The notes under the pieces are model-generated. The model did not search any database. It saw nothing but the letters and a program-made list of their open reading frames with translations, and was not told the DNA's origin. Of a DNA stretch of 14,880 nucleotides, positions 1-7,275 are shown in pieces. The stretch comes from CANKHA01 sp034668785 (GTDB taxonomy: Bacteria; Pseudomonadota; Alphaproteobacteria; Rhizobiales; Xanthobacteraceae). The translations under genes were made by a program, and so were the position numbers. The stretch spans positions 1 through 14,880 of the forward strand of contig JAXDOS010000142.1 in NCBI GenBank assembly GCA_034668785.1. The letters are read 5' to 3'. Every line of letters begins with the position of its first letter. Position 1 is the first letter of the stretch.

Positions 1-1
1 G

Positions 2-385
2 ATCATCGGATTGGCTTTGATCCTCAGCGCCTGTGGATTGTCCAGCACGCCCTTGTTTTCCATTCCTTCCGCGCCTGTGCTGCTTCCATCTGCTCCGGAG
101 CCCGCTTACAAAGAACTCATTTCCAAACAGCTGCGTAAAATCTTTCCGGAACCGGCGACCTTCGAATATGTCGCTGTCTCGCGACCGCTGCCCGGTGAAT
201 ATGAGAACGCGCCGGTTTGGCGGGTGTGCTTGATGGCCTATCTCAAAGAATCCTCGAAGGACATCGACTACCGCAGCGAGACTCTTTTTATTCAAGAAGG
301 CGAGGTGGTGTCATGGCGCGCGGCGTCGCCCGAGGACGCGTGCGATCACGAACAACTAGAAACCCTCTCTGTCCCGCAAAAATAA
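2..385 (+). CDS. Small putative lipoprotein, 5' end outside the window
   Basis: An open frame runs in from the left edge with no stop and ends in TAA at 383-385. Its first residues read IIGLALILSACG, a hydrophobic stretch followed by a lipobox (L-S-A-C). The true start is therefore almost certainly upstream of the window, and the TTG at 11 is not the start. After the Cys, which would be lipidated, there is a Pro/Ser-rich linker and then a compact domain of about 90 residues with alternating hydrophobic residues (FEYVAVSRPL, APVWRVCLMAYL, ETLFIQEGEVVSW). I do not recognise a named family. The likely place is the inner leaflet of the outer membrane or the inner membrane, facing the periplasm. 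A second Cys and CDHE near the C-terminus have no assigned role. The next gene begins 134 bp downstream on the same strand; nothing links the two functionally. Confidence 0.75.
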   Translation: MIGLALILSACGLSSTPLFSIPSAPVLLPSAPEPAYKELISKQLRKIFPEPATFEYVAVSRPLPGEYENAPVWRVCLMAYLKESSKDIDYRSETLFIQEGEVVSWRAASPEDACDHEQLETLSVPQK

Positions 386-519
386 ATTCTCCATATAGAC
401 GTAGCCAGTCCACTAAGCCCCGACTCGACGCAAGGATTGTGAAAGGCTAGCTTCAGGATCAATCTGGCGCCGCGCGCCGGAAACGCATATCGCTTGAGTT
501 GTCTTGAAGTAGGTGTGCC

Positions 520-1536
520 ATGAACCGCGTAAATAGCATCTTTGTTGCAGCTACCCTGCTCCTTTGCGGCGCCGCCGCCGCGCAAGCTCAAACATTGAAG
601 AAGGTTGTCGATCGCGGATCGCTCATCTGCGGCGTGAGCCAAGGATTGCCCGGCTTTTCAAATCCGGACGACAAAGGCAACTGGACCGGCTTCGATGTCG
701 ACGTCTGCCGCGCCCTTTCCGCAGCCATCTTCAATGACGCCACCAAGGTCAAATTCACGCCGCTGTCGGCCAAGGATCGCTTCACCGCGCTTCAATCCGG
801 CGAGATCGATGTGCTGTCGCGCAATACGACGTGGACGCTGTCGCGCGACACCTCGCTCGGATTTAATTTCGCTGCGGTGACCTACTATGACGGCCAAGGC
901 TTTATCGTTCGCAAGGCATTGAAGATTAATTCGGCGCTTCAGCTCAACGGCGCCTCGATATGCACGCAAAGCGGGACGACGTCCGAGCTCAATCTTGCCG
1001 ACTACTTCCGCGCCAACAAAATAAAATACGAAGTCGTCGCCTTCGGCACTGCGGATGAAACCGTCAAAGCTTACGACTCCGGGCGCTGCGACGTATTCAC
1101 CACGGACATCTCGCAGCTCTATGCCGAGAAGCTGAAGCTCGCCAATGCCAACGACCATGTCATCCTTCCGGAGATCATTTCCAAGGAGCCGCTTGGGCCG
1201 GTGGTGCGCCACGGCGACGATCAATGGTTTGACATCGTCAAATGGACCGTTTTCGCCATGATCAATGCGGAAGAACTCGAAGTGTCTTCCAAGACGGTGG
1301 CCGATGCGATGAAATCCGACAAGCCTGACGTCAAGAGATTGGTCGGCACCGAAGGAAATTTCGGCGAGCAACTCGGACTGGCGAATACCTGGGCCGAACG
1401 CATCATTCGTCTGGTCGGCAATTACGCCGAGGTCTTCGAAAGAAACGTGGGCTCGGGCTCACGGCTCGGCATCGCCCGCGGCATCAACAACCTTTGGAAT
1501 AAGGGCGGCATTCAATACGCGCCGCCAATTCGCTAA
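520..1536 (+). CDS. aapJ: AapJ-like amino-acid ABC transporter substrate-binding protein
   Basis: This is a 338-residue periplasmic binding protein of the polar/general L-amino-acid family (AapJ/BztA type), usually about 340 residues. It has a Sec signal peptide: basic MNRVN, a hydrophobic core, and a likely cut after AQA near residue 24. The mature protein starts with the usual LKKVVDRGSLICGVSQG. It continues with FDVDVCRALSAAIF, with FTPLSAKDRFTALQSGEIDVL followed by the RNTTWTLSRD segment, and with GTTSELNLADYF and CDVFTTDISQLYAEK. These are all hallmarks of the AapJ lobe and hinge regions. The protein should bind amino acids in the periplasm and deliver them to an AapQMP-type permease/ATPase. 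Those partner genes are not in the window: the next gene, 82 bp on, is a beta-propeller protein. This may thus be an orphan paralogue serving a transporter encoded elsewhere. The gene symbol is by family resemblance only. Confidence 0.88.
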   Translation: MNRVNSIFVAATLLLCGAAAAQAQTLKKVVDRGSLICGVSQGLPGFSNPDDKGNWTGFDVDVCRALSAAIFNDATKVKFTPLSAKDRFTALQSGEIDVLSRNTTWTLSRDTSLGFNFAAVTYYDGQGFIVRKALKINSALQLNGASICTQSGTTSELNLADYFRANKIKYEVVAFGTADETVKAYDSGRCDVFTTDISQLYAEKLKLANANDHVILPEIISKEPLGPVVRHGDDQWFDIVKWTVFAMINAEELEVSSKTVADAMKSDKPDVKRLVGTEGNFGEQLGLANTWAERIIRLVGNYAEVFERNVGSGSRLGIARGINNLWNKGGIQYAPPIR

Positions 1537-1605
1537 AGAGCGATTGGGACAACCGGCTCTGATCGCCGTCTCGTCACCGACCAAACGACTAACAAGAATT
1601 GCAAC

Positions 1606-1614
1606 GAGGGAGAG
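1606..1614 (+). promoter_or_regulatory. Shine-Dalgarno sequence deciding the start of the beta-propeller gene
   Basis: The purine run GAGGGAGAG lies four bases before the ATG at 1619. It supports that ATG rather than the TTG at 1544 in the same frame, because the latter would put 25 charged, non-signal-like residues ahead of a normal signal peptide. Confidence 0.7.
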
Positions 1615-1618
1615 AAGC

Positions 1619-2713
1619 ATGACCAAGCGCCGTAACCTTCTGCTGGCGACAGCAGTAGCTGCCATCACCTATGGCAGTTCCGCCTATGCCGCGGAACTCA
1701 AGCAGATCGCCACCATTCCCGTACCCGGCGAACCGTTGATTTCCTTTGATATCAGCTATGTCGATCAGAAGACGCAGAGATATTACCTCGCCGATCGCAG
1801 CAATAAGGGCGTCGATATTTTCGACCTGAAGACCAACAAATACGTCGGCCGCGTCGAGGGATTCCTTGGAGCCGTGCTTAAGCCGGACGGCAAGGTCAAC
1901 AGCAACAAATCCGGACCGGATGGCGTGATTGCTTTCGGCAACGAGATCTGGGCCGGAGACGGCGACAGCACGATCAAGGTGATCGATGTCAAGACCAACA
2001 AGATCACCGATACCATTTCAACAGGCGGATCAACGCGCTTGGATGAAATGAGCTATGACCCCAAAAATCAGATCTTCATCGGCGTCAATAATGCCGAAGA
2101 GCCGCCCTTTGCCACACTGGTTTCGACCAAGAAGGGTCATAAGGTTATTGCCAAGGTTCCCTTCAAAGAAGCCTCCGATGGCGCCGAGCAACCGGATTAC
2201 AACTCGATCGATGGCATGTTCTATGTCGCTATCCCCGAGGTAAATAAGGACCCGAAAAAAGGCGCGGTCGCCGTCATCAATCCCAAGGACGGCAAGATCG
2301 TAAAAATGCTGCCGGTCGACAATTGTCACCCGAACGGTCTGGCCTTCGGCCCGAACGGAAATTTCGTGCTCGGTTGCTCGGTAAGAGGCAAGGACGGCAT
2401 GCCGGCGATCATTGTCATCATGAGCTCGAAAACCGGTCAGGTGGTGGCCACCGTTGCTGACATTGGCGGCGCTGACATGGTCGCCTACAGCAAGAAGAAC
2501 AATCAATATTACATCGGCGGAGGCAATAATCCCGGCGGCGGGACGCTTGGCGTGATCGATGCAGCCACCAACAAGCTGGTGCAGAAGGTTGCAATGAAGG
2601 GCGCCAGCACGCCGCACTCCGTAGCGGTCAACGAGACGAACGGAAATGTCATCGTTCCCGGCGGCGGCGGCGAGGGTGGATGTAGCTGCATCCAAATCTA
2701 CGCTTGGCAATAA
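1619..2713 (+). CDS. Secreted YncE-like beta-propeller protein
   Basis: This 364-residue protein starts at the ATG with a good ribosome site and a signal peptide (MTKRRNLLLATAVAAITYGS, cut likely after AYA near residue 24). The mature part is a string of beta-propeller blades of the YncE / 40-residue surface-layer type. Repeated units end in [IV]x[VI][IF]DxKTNK or similar: VDIFDLKTNKYVG, IKVIDVKTNKITDT, VAVINPKDGKIV, IVIMSSKTGQVV and LGVIDAATNKLV. No catalytic motif stands out, so a binding or scaffold role in the periplasm is the safest reading; related proteins are sometimes labelled gluconolactonase-like. Four Cys (DNCHPN, LGCSV and the C-terminal GGCSC) could form disulfides after export. 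The gene is Lys/Asn-rich and lower in GC than the genes to its right. It follows the aapJ-like gene by 82 bp and ends at a strong terminator, so the two may share a transcript. Confidence 0.8.
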   Translation: MTKRRNLLLATAVAAITYGSSAYAAELKQIATIPVPGEPLISFDISYVDQKTQRYYLADRSNKGVDIFDLKTNKYVGRVEGFLGAVLKPDGKVNSNKSGPDGVIAFGNEIWAGDGDSTIKVIDVKTNKITDTISTGGSTRLDEMSYDPKNQIFIGVNNAEEPPFATLVSTKKGHKVIAKVPFKEASDGAEQPDYNSIDGMFYVAIPEVNKDPKKGAVAVINPKDGKIVKMLPVDNCHPNGLAFGPNGNFVLGCSVRGKDGMPAIIVIMSSKTGQVVATVADIGGADMVAYSKKNNQYYIGGGNNPGGGTLGVIDAATNKLVQKVAMKGASTPHSVAVNETNGNVIVPGGGGEGGCSCIQIYAWQ

Positions 2714-2761
2714 GCGCGGTTAACTCGCCGTTGCGACTCGTTAGATAGCTGCTTAATAATC

Positions 2762-2795
2762 AGTCCCGGGCACGCATGCCCGGGACTTTTGTTTT
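2762..2795 (+). terminator. Intrinsic terminator of the beta-propeller gene
   Basis: A perfect 11-bp stem (AGTCCCGGGCA / TGCCCGGGACT, 2762-2772 and 2777-2787) with a CGCA loop is followed by TTTTGTTTT. It lies 49 bp after the stop codon. On the opposite strand the hairpin is followed by only a weak T-rich run, so it mainly serves the + strand, although the convergent small secreted gene ends nearby at 2820. Confidence 0.93.
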
Positions 2796-2819
2796 AATGG
2801 CGATCATCCAGTGAGACGA

Positions 2820-3080
2820 TTAGTTCATATGGTCTGATTGCCACTCTTCTTTTAGATGCTGCCGGATCCGCGGGTCAGGATCGGAGCCGACATAATTGCC
2901 GTTCACATACACATCGTATTCCGCACGGTGCGGATATGACGCAGCACTGCCAGCAAAAGAAGGCGCTTCTGCACGCGCCGCAGAGGCTTCCGGTTGGGGT
3001 ATGTTGGCGTGGTGTTGAGCCAGAGCCGGCGACACTGCGGCGGTAAACGCAATCACGGTAGTAACGATGAACATTTTCAT
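2820..3080 (-). CDS. Small secreted hypothetical protein
   Basis: This is an 86-residue protein with a clear Sec signal peptide (MKMFIVTTVIAFTAAVSPALA, cut after ALA near residue 21). The mature chain is about 65 residues: an Ala/Glu/Pro-rich linker (PQPEASAARAEAP) and a C-terminal motif YDVYVNGNYVGSDPDPRIR. From memory, similar short exported proteins with a Y-V-N-G-x-Y-V-G-S-D-P-D motif are common in Bradyrhizobium and relatives and have no assigned function; I could not check this. The start is supported by GGAG eight bases upstream on the coding strand (ATGGAGACTACCAC before the ATG). It converges on the beta-propeller gene, with the terminator hairpin between them. There are no cysteines and no membrane segment beyond the signal. 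Confidence 0.78.
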   Translation of the reverse strand: MKMFIVTTVIAFTAAVSPALAQHHANIPQPEASAARAEAPSFAGSAASYPHRAEYDVYVNGNYVGSDPDPRIRQHLKEEWQSDHMN

Positions 3081-3344
3081 GTGGTAGTCTCCATCCAGGG
3101 ATAGCCGCCCCCTTGGACTCGTCGCCGTTTCGTCCGCTTAGATGCAACGCGTGTATTGCGCTGCGGTTGCACAAGCGAGATCGGTGATAAGCAAGTTTTG
3201 CGGAACTTCATCTTAAGTTTTTTTAATGAAATTTATTTAATGAGAAATGGGCGCTCAACTAATGCGCATGCGCGGTGCCTCGACACGCACACATGGCGAA
3301 AAGAAGGCTCAAAGACAGTCTCTGAATTATCGTTGAAACAGCAC
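3081..3344. other. Intergenic stretch with an AT-rich core
   Basis: These 264 bp lie between two minus-strand genes and hold no convincing ORF. The part around 3190-3245 is strikingly AT-rich (runs of T and A, including TTTTTTTAATG) against a GC-rich background. It lies upstream of the small secreted gene, so it could hold its promoter, but I could not find a well-spaced -35/-10 pair. Open frames across it on the + strand (3156-3605) and - strand (3233-3544) have no ribosome site and no protein-like composition. Confidence 0.4.
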
Positions 3345-3632
3345 TCAGCTGGCTGTGCGCGTCTTGCCGCCGGAAGACTTGCGGCGGGCGCGAGGTTTCG
3401 CTGGAAGCAGATCCGGAACCAGATTAGCGACCGAATCCGGCGCCAGCTCAACGATGCGTTCGGCAAGATTGGAAACTTGACTACGCACTTTCTTGCCCGT
3501 GGCGGTCGCGCCGGTGCGGCGGCCCAGCACCATGCCGACATCAAAAGCCATGCCGATCAGGAGAGAAGGGTTAGCTGCAAACAACTGATAAAAAGTATTA
3601 GGTAAGCTCGTCTTGTCTGAGGTGCGGCTCAT
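3345..3632 (-). CDS. Hypothetical 95-residue protein with basic C-terminal tail
   Basis: The frame opens with ATG preceded by GGAG at six bases' distance (GGAGATCATA before the ATG), a good ribosome site. The N-terminal half is mildly hydrophobic (FYQLFAANPSLLIGMAFDVGMVLG, about residues 14-37) and might form an amphipathic or short membrane-associated helix. It is followed by a segment with helix character (VRSQVSNLAERIVELAPDSVANLVPDLL). The last 17 residues are a Lys/Arg/Ser tail (PRARRKSSGGKTRTAS) of the type that can touch nucleic acid or anionic surfaces. I do not recognise a family and assign no function. It sits 87 bp downstream of the HIBADH-like gene on the same strand and may be co-transcribed with it. 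A frame-shifted ORF at 3233-3544 overlaps it and is judged a shadow. Confidence 0.62.
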   Translation of the reverse strand: MSRTSDKTSLPNTFYQLFAANPSLLIGMAFDVGMVLGRRTGATATGKKVRSQVSNLAERIVELAPDSVANLVPDLLPAKPRARRKSSGGKTRTAS

Positions 3633-3719
3633 TATGATCTCCGGCCGGCTGTATAGTGCAAGTTCCGGCTCAGTGGCTAACGTCCGGAAAGAGCAGCGGT
3701 TCCCGAAGCGCGCTCCGCC

Positions 3720-4682
3720 TCAGCTCTCGAGCCCGGTCGGCACATTCTTGTTCTCGCTTTCCAGCTTCATGCCGGCCGCAAGGGCCATGGTCTCCATCAG
3801 CGCGGCGAAATCCTTCTCCAAATAAGCCTTGGGATCGGGTTTCAGCGTTGCCGCGCCGAAATGGCTCTGCAGCACCTCGCGCGTCGCCGCCGTCACCGGC
3901 ATGGGCACGTCGTATTCGCGCCCAAGCTCAAGCCCGAGATCGAGATCCTTGCGCAGCAGCTCCGGCGTGAAGGTCGTGGTCCAGTCGAGATTGACCAGCG
4001 CGGGCGCCTTATAGCGCGTGAACATAGAGCCCATCACGCTGTTGTTCATGAAACGCAGGAAAGCCTCGCGCGGCACACCCATCTTGTTGGCGAGCAGGGT
4101 GATCTCGATCAGGTTCTCGATGACGACGCCGAGCATCACGTTATGCGCGATCTTGCAGACGCGCGCGAGCTCGCCTTCGCCGACATAGGATACGCCGGCG
4201 GGCGCGAAGACATCGATGATTTCTTGCACCTTGCGGAAGGCCGCCTCGGGGCCCGAGGTCACGGCGGACAATTTGCCGGCTTTGATTACCTTGGCATTGC
4301 CGCTGATGGGCGAAGCGACGAAATCGGAGCCGTGCGCACGCAGCCTTTCGCGGATGTCGGCAGAATCTTCGACCGCGATGGTCGAACAGTCGACAACAAC
4401 CGGCGGCACCTTGCCTGAGCCGCTAGAGAAGACACCAGCCGGCCCGAAATAAACTTCCTTCACGTCCTTGCCGGTCGAGACGATGGAGAACAGCACGTCA
4501 ACGCCGCGCAGATCGGTGAGCTTGTCGACAATCTTGCCGCCCTTTTTCGCCAGCGGTTCCGCCTTGGCGCGGGTGCGGTTCCAGATGGAAACATCAAGGC
4601 CTGCCGCCACAAGCCGCTCGGCCATCGCATAGCCCATGCGTCCCATGCCGATCCAACCGATCCGTTGCGTGTTTTTGGCCAT
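3720..4682 (-). CDS. 3-hydroxyisobutyrate dehydrogenase-family NAD(P)-dependent oxidoreductase
   Basis: This is a 320-residue beta-hydroxyacid dehydrogenase, slightly longer than the usual 290-300. The N-terminal Rossmann domain carries G12-M-G14-R-M-G17 in RIGWIGMGRMG, with N35-R-T after strand two, which suggests NADP preference (inference). The substrate loop reads SPISGN (residues 124-129) where the family usually has D-A-P-V-S-G-G. The catalytic Lys is K177 in ELARVCKIAHN, with N181 after it. The all-helical C-terminal dimer domain follows (KDLDLGLELGREYDVPMP). The family oxidises 3-hydroxy acids such as 3-hydroxyisobutyrate, tartronate semialdehyde partners or gamma-hydroxybutyrate; the exact substrate cannot be read here. 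I chose the ATG at 4682 over an in-frame ATG at 4709 because GGAG lies eight bases upstream and the Rossmann strand starts at once. It is divergent from the molybdenum hydroxylase gene across 231 bp. Confidence 0.88.
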   Translation of the reverse strand: MAKNTQRIGWIGMGRMGYAMAERLVAAGLDVSIWNRTRAKAEPLAKKGGKIVDKLTDLRGVDVLFSIVSTGKDVKEVYFGPAGVFSSGSGKVPPVVVDCSTIAVEDSADIRERLRAHGSDFVASPISGNAKVIKAGKLSAVTSGPEAAFRKVQEIIDVFAPAGVSYVGEGELARVCKIAHNVMLGVVIENLIEITLLANKMGVPREAFLRFMNNSVMGSMFTRYKAPALVNLDWTTTFTPELLRKDLDLGLELGREYDVPMPVTAATREVLQSHFGAATLKPDPKAYLEKDFAALMETMALAAGMKLESENKNVPTGLES

Positions 4683-4690
4683 CGTGAAAT

Positions 4691-4695
4691 CTCCA
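4691..4695 (-). promoter_or_regulatory. Shine-Dalgarno sequence deciding the HIBADH-like start
   Basis: On the coding strand TGGAG precedes the ATG at 4682 by eight bases (TGGAGATTTCACG). The alternative ATG at 4709 has no such site and would add nine residues ahead of the Rossmann fold. Confidence 0.6.
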
Positions 4696-4742
4696 TGGAC
4701 GCGGCGCATACCCTGACGCTTTCGCGCCTACTGGCGAAGCCC

Positions 4743-4771
4743 GCTCTACATCACGGCAGGGAGAGCCGCAA
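4743..4771 (-). promoter_or_regulatory. Possible sigma-70 promoter for the HIBADH-like gene
   Basis: On the minus strand TTGCGG, a 17-base spacer, then TAGAGC gives a weak -35/-10 pair about 60 bp ahead of the ATG at 4682. The -10 matches the consensus at only about half its positions, so this is a candidate only. Confidence 0.2.
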
Positions 4772-4839
4772 CCGCCGGGGCCCGTCCACAATTTTCCAAT
4801 CAAGCTCGCTGCATGGCATTCAGCGGACGACACACATGC

Positions 4840-4868
4840 TTGCGGCAGCGACGGCAGCTGCCTATCCT
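4840..4868 (+). promoter_or_regulatory. Candidate sigma-70 promoter for the molybdenum hydroxylase gene
   Basis: TTGCGG (4840-4845), a 17-base spacer and TATCCT (4863-4868) give a plausible promoter, with transcription starting near 4875, about 39 bases before the ATG at 4914. The 231-bp divergent region around it (4683-4913) has no ORF with coding character and probably carries promoters for both flanking genes. I saw no clear operator. Confidence 0.33.
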
Positions 4869-4913
4869 TTGTGACCCGCCGCGACGCCCTATTCAACCTA
4901 CCTTCGGACCCAG

Positions 4914-7268
4914 ATGAGCACGGACACATCTCCCAGCACTACGCCCCGCCATCTACGTCTCGAGGACGACGCACTGACGCGGGGCGGCGGCCGTTTCATC
5001 GATGACATGCATTTGCCGGGGCAGGCTTATGCCTATTTCGTGCGTTCGCCCCAAGCCTTTGCCCGCATTCTCTCGGTCGATATCGCAGCAGCCCGCGCGG
5101 CGCCCGGCGTCCTTGCGGTCCTGACCGCAGCCGACATGGCCGCGGCGAAAGTTACAAACATCGCTCGTCATCCGCCGATAACCGGACGTGGAGGCAGCAA
5201 GCTTATCATGCCGCCGCGCCCTGCCCTCGCGGACGATCGCGTTATGCACGTTGGCCAGCCTGTCGCAGTCGTCATCGCGGAGACGCGGACGACGGCGCGT
5301 GAGGCCGCGGAATTGGTCTCTGTTTCCTACGAGCAACTAACCAGTGTCGTCGATGTGCGCGAGGCGGTGCAACCTGGGGCTGCGCCGTTATGGCCGGAGG
5401 CTCCTGGCAATATCGCGCTCGATTGGCGATGGCCCGAGTCCAATGACGGTTCGAATGAGCGCGAGGTCGAGCGCATCATCGCGACGGCGACCTATGTCGC
5501 GCGTGCCACTCTGGTAAACCAGCGCATCATTGTCGCCGCGATCGAGCCGCGCGGCGCCACCGCGAGCTACGATGCTTCGGCCGATCTCTATACGTTGCGC
5601 GCCTGCTCGCAGGGGCCCGCAGCGTTGCGTGACTTGGTGGCGTCGGTCATGGGGTTGGATCGCGGCAAACTTCGCGTCGTCACTGACGATGTCGGCGGCG
5701 CCTTCGGCATGAAATCGGCCATTTATCCGGAGTATCCGGTGCTGCTCGTTGCCGCGCGGCTACTCGGCCGTCCGGTGCATTGGATGTCGGACCGATCCGA
5801 GGCTTTTGTCAGCGACAATCAGGCGCGTGACGCCGTCACCGAAGGCGAGCTCGCCATCGATGCCAACGGCCGTTTTCTGGCTTTGCGCATTCGTCACTTG
5901 GCCAATCTCGGCGGGTTTCTCGCACCGACCGGCGCGCATCTCGCGACCGCCAATTTCGCCCGCTGCTTTCCGACCGTCTACCGCATTCCCCGCATCGACG
6001 TTGGCGTGCGTTGCGTATTCACCAACACGGTGCCCACCGGCCCGTATCGCGGTGCCGGGCGACCCGAGGCAAATTATATCCTGGAACGGCTGGTCGACGA
6101 AGCAGCGCGTCTTTGCGGCAAGGACCGCGCTAAGTTGCGACGTCGCAATTTCATTCCGCAATCTGCTATTCCCTACAAAACGCCGGTCGGCACCGAGTAT
6201 GACACCGGTGAGTTCGAAACCGTCTTCGACAAGGCGCTGGCGCTCGCCGCGTATGCGGAGTTTCCCCGGCGCCGACGCGAGAGTCTTCGGCGCGGCAGCT
6301 ATCGCGGCATCGGCATCTCCTGCTTTCTCGAACATTCCGGCGGAACGCCGACCGAAGGTGCTTCGCTCACGTTTACTGGTGACGGCATCATCGAGCTCGG
6401 CCTCGGCGTGCAGTCCACCGGACAGGGCCACGCTTCTGTATTTCCGCGCGTCGTGGCGGAGCGGCTTGGCATCGCAGCGGAAAAGGTGCGCCATCGGCAT
6501 GGCGATAGTAACCTTGGCATCAAGGGAAGTCCGTCTGTCGCATCGCGCTCGGCGATTACCGCTGGCGGCGCCATGGTCCGCGCCGTCGACGTGATGCTGG
6601 CGAAGGGTCGTTCAGTTGCCGCCTTGCTGCTGGAGGTGCCGGAACAAGACATCTCCTATGCCGATGGGTTTTTCGAAATTCCGGGCACCAATCACCGCTT
6701 ATCGTTGTTCGATGCAGCCGGGCGCGCAAAGGAGATGGCCGCGCGCGGCGAGATCGCGGAAGGGCTCGACACCAATGCGACGGTGGATACGCCGCAAACC
6801 TATCCCAACGGCTGCCACATCGCGGAAGTCGAGGTCGACCCGGAAACTGGCGTCGTCCATGCGCTGAATTACACGGCGGTGGACGATTGCGGCAACGTGC
6901 TCGACCACATGATCGTGGAAGGACAGCTTCACGGTGGCGTCGCGCAAGGACTCGGCCAGGCCTTGATGGAGATCGGCTACTACGAGAGCGGCAGCGGCCA
7001 ACTGGTCACCGGATCATTCACCGACTACGCCATGCCCCGCGCCGAGGACATGCCGCCGATCAAGGACGCCGTTCATTGCGTTCCAGCGACTACCAATCCG
7101 CTCGGCGTCAAAGGCGTAGGAGAAGCAGGAACGACCGGCTCGCTGGCTGCTTTCATGAACGCGATTGCGGACGCGATTCCGGGAGATGCCGGAGCAACGC
7201 TCGATATGCCGGCGACGCACGAGAAGGTGTGGCTGGTCTGCCAGGAAGCCCGACGCAAATCGGCCTAA
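4914..7268 (+). CDS. Molybdenum hydroxylase large subunit, CoxL form II-like
   Basis: This 784-residue protein is of the xanthine dehydrogenase / CO dehydrogenase large-subunit family and is full length. The first domain starts RLEDDALTRGGGRFIDDMHLPGQAYAYFVRSP. Molybdopterin-binding segments follow: GGAFGMK (261-267), the active-site loop PYRGAGR (377-383), GQGH (503-506) and the catalytic Glu, E737, in GVKGVGEAG. The loop is of the A-Y-R-G-A-G-R 'form II' type, with Pro in place of Ala, not the A-Y-x-C-S-F-R loop of true CO dehydrogenase. The enzyme is therefore more likely to hydroxylate an aromatic, heterocyclic or aldehyde substrate; that is inference. Cofactor: Mo-MCD or MPT, received in the cytoplasm. 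It normally needs a 2Fe-2S subunit (CoxS) and an FAD subunit (CoxM), and neither is in the window. The start has only a weak ribosome site. It converges on the SDR gene with a 7-bp gap. Confidence 0.9.
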   Translation: MSTDTSPSTTPRHLRLEDDALTRGGGRFIDDMHLPGQAYAYFVRSPQAFARILSVDIAAARAAPGVLAVLTAADMAAAKVTNIARHPPITGRGGSKLIMPPRPALADDRVMHVGQPVAVVIAETRTTAREAAELVSVSYEQLTSVVDVREAVQPGAAPLWPEAPGNIALDWRWPESNDGSNEREVERIIATATYVARATLVNQRIIVAAIEPRGATASYDASADLYTLRACSQGPAALRDLVASVMGLDRGKLRVVTDDVGGAFGMKSAIYPEYPVLLVAARLLGRPVHWMSDRSEAFVSDNQARDAVTEGELAIDANGRFLALRIRHLANLGGFLAPTGAHLATANFARCFPTVYRIPRIDVGVRCVFTNTVPTGPYRGAGRPEANYILERLVDEAARLCGKDRAKLRRRNFIPQSAIPYKTPVGTEYDTGEFETVFDKALALAAYAEFPRRRRESLRRGSYRGIGISCFLEHSGGTPTEGASLTFTGDGIIELGLGVQSTGQGHASVFPRVVAERLGIAAEKVRHRHGDSNLGIKGSPSVASRSAITAGGAMVRAVDVMLAKGRSVAALLLEVPEQDISYADGFFEIPGTNHRLSLFDAAGRAKEMAARGEIAEGLDTNATVDTPQTYPNGCHIAEVEVDPETGVVHALNYTAVDDCGNVLDHMIVEGQLHGGVAQGLGQALMEIGYYESGSGQLVTGSFTDYAMPRAEDMPPIKDAVHCVPATTNPLGVKGVGEAGTTGSLAAFMNAIADAIPGDAGATLDMPATHEKVWLVCQEARRKSA

Positions 7269-7275
7269 GTGCCCT

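Noticed and set aside
658..1371. - strand open frame antisense to the AapJ-like gene
   Set aside because: A mirror frame of a high-GC gene; the sense frame has a signal peptide and family motifs throughout.
1538..1566. AGAGC ... GCTCT inverted repeat after the AapJ-like stop
   Set aside because: The stem is only 5 bp with a 14-base loop and no T-run, so it is not a credible terminator.
2030..2710. - strand open frame antisense to the beta-propeller gene
   Set aside because: It has no ribosome site or recognisable domain, and the sense frame is clearly coding and ends at a strong terminator.
5749..6594. + strand open frame (281 codons) inside the molybdenum hydroxylase gene
   Set aside because: It is a frame-shifted shadow with an Arg/Ser/Pro-rich translation; the overlapping frame has all the family motifs.
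4914..7268. Annotation as true carbon monoxide dehydrogenase (coxL)
   Set aside because: The active-site loop is P-Y-R-G-A-G-R and lacks the Cys of the A-Y-x-C-S-F-R loop that holds the Mo-Cu site, and no coxM/coxS are present.
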